From the NCBI GenBank assembly GCA_949289715.1, contig CASEPJ010000118.1:1-5145 (forward strand): 5,145 nt of DNA. The letters run 5' to 3'. This DNA is from an uncultured Clostridia bacterium. GTDB lineage: Bacteria > Bacillota > Clostridia > Christensenellales > CASEPJ01. The stretch's first letter is position 1, and every line of letters begins with the position of its first letter. The notes beneath the pieces were generated by a model. That model did not search any database. It was not told the origin of the DNA and saw only the letters and a program-made list of their open reading frames with translations. The position numbers were made by a program, and so were the translations under genes. This document shows positions 1-5,145 of the stretch, one piece after another.

Positions 1-1505
1 CATCCAAAATGTTGAACGGGGTGTATCTGTCAACGAATATAGAACGAAATTACATATATGACAGTTTGCTTTGTCAAGTTTTAGGTTTTATTTCAAGCGA
101 TAACAGCGGTCAATCGGGATTAGAGGCCATTTATGATAGTTATTTAAAAGGTGTAGACGGTAAGATTTTAACCGATACCGATATTTATGGTAAAGAAACT
201 GAAAATAGCTACAGTAAATATTTGGAACCTATTTCAGGTTTGAATATACAACTTACTATAGATTATTTTATACAGGCAAGTGTAGAAAAAGCAGTTAAAA
301 AAGCACAAGAGGAAACAAATGCTAAAAGTGTGAGCTGTATGGTAATTGATCCTATGAACGGAGAAATATTGGCAAGCGCTATAACTCCTTCTTACGATTT
401 AAATAATCCGCCCAGAAATAATGCAAGCGAATTAAGTGCATTATCCAGAAACTCGTTAATTACGGATGCTTTCGAACCGGGTTCGATTTTTAAAATTTTT
501 GCTTTGTCTTATTGTCTTGAAAATAATTTATTTGATGAAAATCATTTGTTTTTTTGTCCGGGATACAGAATAATCGACGGTCAAAAAATAAAATGTTGGA
601 AAACCAAAGGACATGGTTCGCAAACGCTTATGGAAGGAGTAGCAAACAGCTGTAACTGTGTTTTTATGGATATAGCTTATAAAATGGGTTTGGATAATTT
701 TTATGATGCTTTAAAAGTATTCGGGTACGGAAGTAAAACGGGAGTTGATTTTTTAAGTGAAAGCAGCGGTATTATAATGAATAAGGACAGTGTCAAAACC
801 GTTGATTTAGTGAGAATGGGGTTTGGTCAGGCAATAGCGGTTACTCCCATTCAAATTCTTACCGCAACTTCTTCTATGATAAACGGTGGAAATTTATATA
901 AACCTACTTTTTTAAAAAGTATATTCGATAATGATAATAAAATCATAACAAGCAACTACAGTATTTTGCAAAATAAAACCGTATCTACTGAAACGAGTGC
1001 AAAGGTAAGAGAATTTTTAGAATATGTTGTTAACGAAGGCGGAGGAAAGAATGCCTATATAGACGGATATAAAATAGGAGGAAAAACCGGAACTGCGCAA
1101 AAATATGAAAACGGCAGTATAGCAAGAGGTAAATATATATCATCGTTTGTTGGCTATTTAGAAGAAGAAAATCCTGAATATTTATTATTGTTTATAGTTA
1201 ACGAGCCGCAGGGAGCTTATTACGGCAGTATTGTTGCTGCTCCGTATGCAAAAGAAATTTTTAACGATATTATTAAAATTAAAAATATTGCACCATCAAA
1301 GGAGCAAAGCGATGTGAAAAGTTTGGAATATACAGTTATGCCCGATATCGAAGGATTATCGTATTATGAAGCCGAAAAAATATTGAATGAGAATGATTTA
1401 TATTTTGAAGTGGCGGAAGAGGGAAATTATGTTAAATATCAATTTCCCGTTGCGGGAACAAAAATTAACAAAAAAAGCGTAGTTTATTTGGAGCTGGAGG
1501 AATAA
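1..1505 (+). CDS. ftsI: Class B penicillin-binding protein (FtsI/SpoVD-type D,D-transpeptidase) with one PASTA domain, 5'-truncated
   Basis: This membrane-anchored transpeptidase crosslinks peptidoglycan stem peptides outside the membrane, at the septum (FtsI/PBP2) or in the spore cortex (SpoVD). The frame is open from the left edge (first whole codon at 3). The Met at 9 is not the true start: it lies inside the conserved end of the PBP dimerisation domain (GVYLS...R.Y...VLGF...GLE.IYD.YLKG). The N-terminal anchor and roughly 130-170 residues are missing, judged from a family length near 600-650. Counting from that Met, the catalytic triad of motifs is complete: SIFK at 159-162 (nucleophile S159), SCN at 214-216 and KTGTA at 359-363. 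Residues about 441-498 form a single PASTA domain. One PASTA domain fits SpoVD better than B. subtilis PBP2B, which has two, but non-sporulating relatives also have such an FtsI, so the role is open. The TAA stop overlaps the murE ATG by one base. Confidence 0.96.
   Translation, partial: SKMLNGVYLSTNIERNYIYDSLLCQVLGFISSDNSGQSGLEAIYDSYLKGVDGKILTDTDIYGKETENSYSKYLEPISGLNIQLTIDYFIQASVEKAVKKAQEETNAKSVSCMVIDPMNGEILASAITPSYDLNNPPRNNASELSALSRNSLITDAFEPGSIFKIFALSYCLENNLFDENHLFFCPGYRIIDGQKIKCWKTKGHGSQTLMEGVANSCNCVFMDIAYKMGLDNFYDALKVFGYGSKTGVDFLSESSGIIMNKDSVKTVDLVRMGFGQAIAVTPIQILTATSSMINGGNLYKPTFLKSIFDNDNKIITSNYSILQNKTVSTETSAKVREFLEYVVNEGGGKNAYIDGYKIGGKTGTAQKYENGSIARGKYISSFVGYLEEENPEYLLLFIVNEPQGAYYGSIVAAPYAKEIFNDIIKIKNIAPSKEQSDVKSLEYTVMPDIEGLSYYEAEKILNENDLYFEVAEEGNYVKYQFPVAGTKINKKSVVYLELEE
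1496..1501 (+). promoter_or_regulatory. Ribosome binding site of murE
   Basis: GGAGGA lies 3 nt before the murE ATG at 1505 (4 nt when counted from GGAGG) and is encoded inside the last codons of the upstream PBP gene (C-terminal Leu-Glu-Leu-Glu-Glu). It fixes the murE start. Together with the TAATG stop/start overlap it suggests translational coupling. Confidence 0.85.
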
Positions 1506-2881
1506 TGGAAATTAAAGATATTTTTTTCGATAGCGAAATTATCGTATCTAATACAAATTTAAATGGTAATGCAAAAGGAATAAAATGTGACAGCAGAAAA
1601 GTAGAAAAAGGAGATATATTCTTTTCGTTTTCGAAACAAAAGGAACAAAATTTAATGTTTTGCGAGAAAAGTTTAAAAAAAGGTGCGATATGCGTCGTTA
1701 GTGAATTTAATATGCCGAACCATATGCCTTTTATAATGACAAACAATATAAGAAAAAATTTTGCGCTTGCCTGTAAAAATTTTTATAAGAAAGCTTGCGA
1801 TAAACTTAAAATTATAGCGGTTACTGGTACCAACGGTAAAACAACAACAACTTATTTTTTAAAAAGCATATTGACTAGTGCATACAAAAATTGCGGAATT
1901 ATAGGAACTAACGGTGCAATATGGAACGATAAGAACATTAATACAGAAATGACGACACCTGATTCGGACGAATTACATAAAATTTTTTCGGAAATGCTTA
2001 ACGACAAGATAGAATATGTAATTATGGAAGCTTCCGCTCATGCAATATATTTGGATAAACTGTATGGTTTAAATTTTGAAGGAGTTATATTTACGAATAT
2101 TTCTCAAGACCATCTCGATTATTTCGCCAATATGAAAAACTATGTAAACGCTAAATTAAAAATTCTCAATAACGAAATAAAATATTTAGTTGTAAACAAT
2201 TCGCTGAAAAATTTATTTAAAGAAAATGCTTATTTTTACGGTACAAAATCTGATATGTATCTTCCTCATGAAGAAGCGGTATTAGTTAATAGTAAAGATA
2301 AAATATATTTAAACATGAAGGGGCGTCACAATGCTGAAAACGCTTTTGCGGCGATAAAAATGGCCGAATTGTTAAATATTGATAAAACTTACATTATTAA
2401 AGGAATAGAAAATTTAAAAGAAGTTCCGGGAAGATTTAATGAATTTAATTATAATAATATAAAAATAATTTGCGATTATGCCCACACTCCGGACGCTTTA
2501 GAAAAAGTTTTACTTTCAATAAAAGAATCCTCTTCGGGAAAAATTATAACGGTTTTCGGATGCGGTGGAGACAGAGACAGACTAAAAAGACCGATTATGG
2601 GAAAGGTTGCATCTAAACTTTCTGATATTTGCGTTATAACTTCGGATAATCCAAGAAGTGAAAATCCTTTGAAAATAATCGAAGAAATATCCGAAGGAGT
2701 GCAGGGAAATTATATAATTGAAGAGAATAGAAAAAAAGCGATATTTTTAGCAATTCATATGGCTGCCGAAGGGGACTGCGTGCTTATTGCTGGGAAGGGA
2801 TGCGAAAATTATCAAGAAATAAATAGTATAAAATATCCCTATTCTGATTATAAATGTATAGAGGAAATTATATGTAAATAG
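1505..2881 (+). CDS. murE: MurE, UDP-MurNAc-L-Ala-D-Glu ligase, predicted meso-diaminopimelate-adding
   Basis: This cytoplasmic ATP-dependent Mur ligase adds the third amino acid to the stem peptide. All three family domains are present in 458 residues, slightly short for MurE. The N-terminal UDP-binding domain is about 1-100. The central ATPase domain has P-loop TGTNGKTTT at 107-115, substrate-contact TTPD at 150-153, catalytic DH at 202-203, and K217 in NAK as the expected carbamylated lysine. The C-terminal domain has VPGRF (307-311), DYAHTPDAL (324-332) and FGCGGDRDR (351-359). DNPR at 381-384 is the established signature for meso-DAP rather than L-Lys, and E434 matches the Glu that contacts DAP. 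Unusual positions are SAH (177-179), where SSH is common, and GKGCE (430-434), where GKGHE is usual. The ATG start is supported by GGAGG and by overlap with the PBP stop. The gene ends in TAG, and mraY follows after 8 nt with no murF between. Confidence 0.97.
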   Translation: MEIKDIFFDSEIIVSNTNLNGNAKGIKCDSRKVEKGDIFFSFSKQKEQNLMFCEKSLKKGAICVVSEFNMPNHMPFIMTNNIRKNFALACKNFYKKACDKLKIIAVTGTNGKTTTTYFLKSILTSAYKNCGIIGTNGAIWNDKNINTEMTTPDSDELHKIFSEMLNDKIEYVIMEASAHAIYLDKLYGLNFEGVIFTNISQDHLDYFANMKNYVNAKLKILNNEIKYLVVNNSLKNLFKENAYFYGTKSDMYLPHEEAVLVNSKDKIYLNMKGRHNAENAFAAIKMAELLNIDKTYIIKGIENLKEVPGRFNEFNYNNIKIICDYAHTPDALEKVLLSIKESSSGKIITVFGCGGDRDRLKRPIMGKVASKLSDICVITSDNPRSENPLKIIEEISEGVQGNYIIEENRKKAIFLAIHMAAEGDCVLIAGKGCENYQEINSIKYPYSDYKCIEEIICK

Positions 2882-2884
2882 GAG
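2880..2884 (+). promoter_or_regulatory. Ribosome binding site of mraY
   Basis: AGGAG sits 5 nt before the mraY ATG at 2890. It shares its first two bases with the TAG stop of murE (2879-2881), so ribosomes ending murE finish on the mraY initiation site. It supports the ATG at 2890 as the start. Confidence 0.85.
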
Positions 2885-2889
2885 TATTT

Positions 2890-3891
2890 ATGCCTGAGTT
2901 TGTTATTGTCGGTATTTTTGTTTCGCTGTTATGTAGTTTTTGTATTTTGCCCCTTTTAAGAAAATTAAAAGCCGGTCAACCTGTATTGTCTTATGTTAAC
3001 GAACATAAAGGAAAAAGCGGAACACCGACTATGGGCGGATTGGTGTTTATTATTCCTTTATTGATTGCCTTAATATTCATCAAACCTCATTCATTGGCTT
3101 TTGTTTCGGTTATAATAATAATCGCATACGGAATTATAGGCTTTTTAGATGATTTTATAAAAATTAAATTTAAACATAACGAAGGTTTAAAACCATGGCA
3201 AAAAATTATTAGTCAAATAGTGGTTTCACTTGCTGTTTCTTTTTATTGTTATAATAACGAATTTATAGGCAGTGATGTTTATATCCCTTTTTTCAATACC
3301 GTAATCGATTTTGGAAAATGGTCCGTATTGTTATATGTTTTTATATTTATTGCTGCAACTAACAGCGTAAATTTGACCGATGGTTTAGACGGTTTGGCGG
3401 GCAGTGTAACAACGGTTTATTTTGTTTTTTTAATTCTTTTCATATATATAAAACACACATATTTTGTCAGTTTAGGTTCGGTTTTGATAACAAAAGAGTA
3501 TGATTATATTCTGTCCGTTATGTATTTGTTAACCGGTTCTTTAATTGCTTTTCTGATTTTTAATGCTTTCCCCGCCAGAATGTTTATGGGGGATACGGGC
3601 TCTATGGCTCTCGGTGCGGCTGTTGCTACTTTTTCGGTATTTACCGGATTTTCCTTTTTTATTTTAATTTTGGGTGTAACTTATGTTATATCGTCAATTT
3701 CGGTAATTTTACAAGTTTTGTACTATAAAGCGACAAAAAAACGTATATTTTTAATGGCACCATTTCATCATCATTTGCAAATGAAAGGATTAAGCGAAGT
3801 TAGAATTTCGGTTATTTATATAGCCGTTACTGTGGTTGCCGGAATATTATTGTTATGTTACGGAATTGACTTTCAAGGAGGATTGGCATGA
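2890..3891 (+). CDS. mraY: MraY, phospho-N-acetylmuramoyl-pentapeptide transferase
   Basis: This integral membrane enzyme transfers phospho-MurNAc-pentapeptide from UDP to undecaprenyl phosphate, making lipid I on the cytoplasmic face. It has 333 residues, usual for the family (B. subtilis about 324, E. coli 360). About ten hydrophobic segments are visible by eye, near 4-23, 49-64, 69-87, 107-119, 144-158, 174-188, 206-227, 239-250, 253-278 and 306-324. Conserved motifs appear in order: GTPTMGG (44-50), the Asp pair D87-D88 in FLDDFIK, NLTDGLDGLAG (161-171), FPARMFMGDTGS (227-238) with the conserved Asp D235, and the MraY-specific APFHHH (290-295), which separates it from WecA/TagO-type transferases. 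The ATG is supported by AGGAG 5 nt upstream. The TGA stop overlaps the murD start by 4 nt. The position between murE and murD matches the B. subtilis cluster. Confidence 0.98.
   Translation: MPEFVIVGIFVSLLCSFCILPLLRKLKAGQPVLSYVNEHKGKSGTPTMGGLVFIIPLLIALIFIKPHSLAFVSVIIIIAYGIIGFLDDFIKIKFKHNEGLKPWQKIISQIVVSLAVSFYCYNNEFIGSDVYIPFFNTVIDFGKWSVLLYVFIFIAATNSVNLTDGLDGLAGSVTTVYFVFLILFIYIKHTYFVSLGSVLITKEYDYILSVMYLLTGSLIAFLIFNAFPARMFMGDTGSMALGAAVATFSVFTGFSFFILILGVTYVISSISVILQVLYYKATKKRIFLMAPFHHHLQMKGLSEVRISVIYIAVTVVAGILLLCYGIDFQGGLA
3876..3881 (+). promoter_or_regulatory. Ribosome binding site of murD
   Basis: A perfect AGGAGG, within AAGGAGGA at 3875-3882, lies 6 nt before the murD ATG at 3888. It is embedded in the last codons of mraY. 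It is the strongest Shine-Dalgarno in the window and fixes the murD start at the ATGA overlap. Confidence 0.88.
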
Positions 3892-5145
3892 TAAAGAATA
3901 AAAGAGTATTGATATTGGGTAAAGGTAAAAGCGGTGAATCGGCATATGAACTTTTGAAAAAAAATAATCAAGCGGAAATTTATGACACTTCTCAAAATGA
4001 TATAAATTTATATAATAAAATAGATAATTGCGACATTTTAATTGTGAGTCCCGGCATACCATATTGGAACAGTGTCGTTCAATATGCAAAAATTATAGAT
4101 AAAAAAATTATAGGCGAATTAGAATTAGGATATTTATTTTGCAAAAGTAAAAACATTATTGCTGTTACCGGAACCAACGGAAAAACCACTACGGTTAATT
4201 TAATACATAATTTATTGAAAGCTCACAATAAAAATGTTTTTTTGCTGGGAAATGTTGGAGTACCTTTTACATATGAAGTTAAAAATATAAAAAAAGATGA
4301 TTTTGTAGTATTGGAAACTTCTAGTTTTCAACTTAATTATACGGAAAAATTTAAACCGCATGTAGGTGTTTTTTTAAATTTTAATTGCGATCATTTAAAT
4401 TGGCATTTAACTTTGAATAATTATTTTGAATCTAAATGTAAAATTTTTCAAAATCAAACAGAAAAAGATTTTGCTATTATTAATTATGACGACGAAAAAC
4501 TTTCGAAATTGAATATATTTAAATCAAAAGAATGCTTTTTCGGGAGTAAATCGAATTGTATATGTCGATTAATAGATAATAGTATTTATTATGGCAAAGA
4601 AAAAATTATTTCAACCGAGAAAATACCTTTGTTGGGAAAACATAATTTATATAATCTTATGGCAGCTATTTGTGCTGTAAACGTATTTGATTTAAAAACA
4701 AACGAATCGATGTTAACAGACGTTTTAAAAAAATTTAAACAATCGGAACATAGACTGGAATATATCGGCAACAAGAAAGGTATAACTTTTATTAACGATT
4801 CAAAATCTACAAATCCTGCCAGTACTGTAGCGGCAATAGAAAGTTTGTATTATCCGATAACCTTAATTTTAGGCGGGAGCGATAAAAATACGGAATTTGA
4901 CGAAATTTTTTTACATTCAGGAAAAATTAATAAAATAATTGTTACCGGAGCTACAAAGCAAAAAATATACGAAACGTCTTTAAAATTCGGGTTTTACGAT
5001 ATTATACAAAGGGAGACATTAGTCGAAGCTGTAAAAGAAGCATACAACATAACGCCGGTTGGAGGAGTGGTATTGTTTTCACCTGCGTGTGCTAGTTTCG
5101 ATGTATATAAAAATTATTCCGAAAGAGGTGAATATTTTAAAAAGG
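3888..5145 (+). CDS. murD: MurD, UDP-MurNAc-L-alanine:D-glutamate ligase, 3'-truncated
   Basis: This cytoplasmic ATP-dependent Mur ligase adds D-Glu to UDP-MurNAc-L-Ala. The frame is open from the ATG through the right edge (419 whole codons plus one base), with no stop reached. The N-terminal UDP-binding domain has LGKGKSG (10-16), VSPGIP and the IIGELELGY hinge. The ATPase domain has P-loop TGTNGKTT at 94-101, LETSSFQL at 142-149, DH at 168-169, and K183 in ESK as the expected carbamylated lysine. The C-terminal domain has GKHNLYNLMAA, HRLE (288-291), DSKSTNP (304-310), LGGSDK (328-333) and SPACASFD (398-405). The last residues (NYSERGEYFK) are the conserved MurD C-terminal helix, so probably only 10-30 residues are missing. 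DHLN at 168-171 replaces the usual DHLD. The start overlaps the mraY stop (ATGA) behind a perfect AGGAGG, so translational coupling is likely. In relatives the next gene is ftsW/spoVE, which lies outside the window. Confidence 0.96.
   Translation, partial: MIKNKRVLILGKGKSGESAYELLKKNNQAEIYDTSQNDINLYNKIDNCDILIVSPGIPYWNSVVQYAKIIDKKIIGELELGYLFCKSKNIIAVTGTNGKTTTVNLIHNLLKAHNKNVFLLGNVGVPFTYEVKNIKKDDFVVLETSSFQLNYTEKFKPHVGVFLNFNCDHLNWHLTLNNYFESKCKIFQNQTEKDFAIINYDDEKLSKLNIFKSKECFFGSKSNCICRLIDNSIYYGKEKIISTEKIPLLGKHNLYNLMAAICAVNVFDLKTNESMLTDVLKKFKQSEHRLEYIGNKKGITFINDSKSTNPASTVAAIESLYYPITLILGGSDKNTEFDEIFLHSGKINKIIVTGATKQKIYETSLKFGFYDIIQRETLVEAVKEAYNITPVGGVVLFSPACASFDVYKNYSERGEYFKK

Noticed and set aside
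9..11. ATG at 9 as the start of the PBP gene
   Set aside because: The frame is open upstream, there is no Shine-Dalgarno, and the protein would begin in the middle of the conserved dimerisation domain. The gene clearly enters from outside the window.
1465..1746. Minus-strand open frame of 93 codons opposite the PBP/murE junction
   Set aside because: It lies antisense to conserved MurE coding sequence, has no ribosome binding site of note, and its hydrophobic, Phe-rich composition is what the reverse of AT-rich coding sequence produces.
1820..1849. Near-repeat of DNA with 4164-4193
   Set aside because: The similarity is the codons of the shared Mur ligase P-loop (V-TGTNGKTT) in murE and murD. 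It reflects ancient paralogy and protein constraint, not a DNA repeat element.
3866..3895. Possible promoter: TTGACT followed 18 nt later by GATAAA at the start of murD
   Set aside because: The -10 matches only 4 of 6 bases, the AT-rich background produces such matches often, and the site lies inside a translationally coupled junction.
3853..4089. Minus-strand open frame of 78 codons opposite the mraY/murD junction
   Set aside because: It is antisense to the conserved ends of MraY and MurD and resembles no family I know.
4589..4774. Minus-strand open frame of 61 codons inside murD
   Set aside because: It is antisense to the conserved MurD GKHNLYN and HRLE region, so a shadow frame is the simplest reading.

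Overview
This window is a slice of the division and cell-wall (dcw) gene cluster of a low-GC bacterium, most likely a member of the Firmicutes (Bacillota), probably the Clostridia. Sampled lines run from about 20 to 35 % G+C, with codons strongly biased to A/T at the third position. Strong AGGAGG-type ribosome binding sites sit before each internal gene. The standard genetic code fits: UGG encodes Trp, and UAA, UAG and UGA are each used once as a stop. The gene order class B PBP - murE - mraY - murD is that of the Bacillus subtilis cluster spoVD-murE-mraY-murD. I cannot name the species.

Layout, all on the + strand. Positions 1-1505 hold the 3' part of a class B penicillin-binding protein (FtsI/SpoVD type, one PASTA domain), cut by the left edge. 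Positions 1505-2881 hold a complete murE, 2890-3891 a complete mraY, and 3888-5145 a murD cut by the right edge. The genes are packed as one transcription unit: a 1-nt TAATG overlap, an 8-nt gap, then a 4-nt ATGA overlap. There is no non-coding stretch of any size, so no internal promoter, terminator, RNA gene or mobile element is supported.

The genes act on one pathway. MurD adds D-Glu to UDP-MurNAc-L-Ala. MurE adds the third residue, predicted to be meso-diaminopimelate from its DNPR motif. MraY moves the finished UDP-MurNAc-pentapeptide onto undecaprenyl phosphate to make lipid I. The PBP crosslinks the stem peptides of the polymerised glycan outside the membrane. MurF, which adds D-Ala-D-Ala between the MurE and MraY steps, is not in its frequent place between murE and mraY.

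I looked for an undescribed system on both strands and found none. This is an ordinary core-genome region. The points worth a second look are the missing murF, some unusual residues in otherwise conserved MurE and MurD motifs, and whether the PBP is the vegetative FtsI or a sporulation SpoVD.
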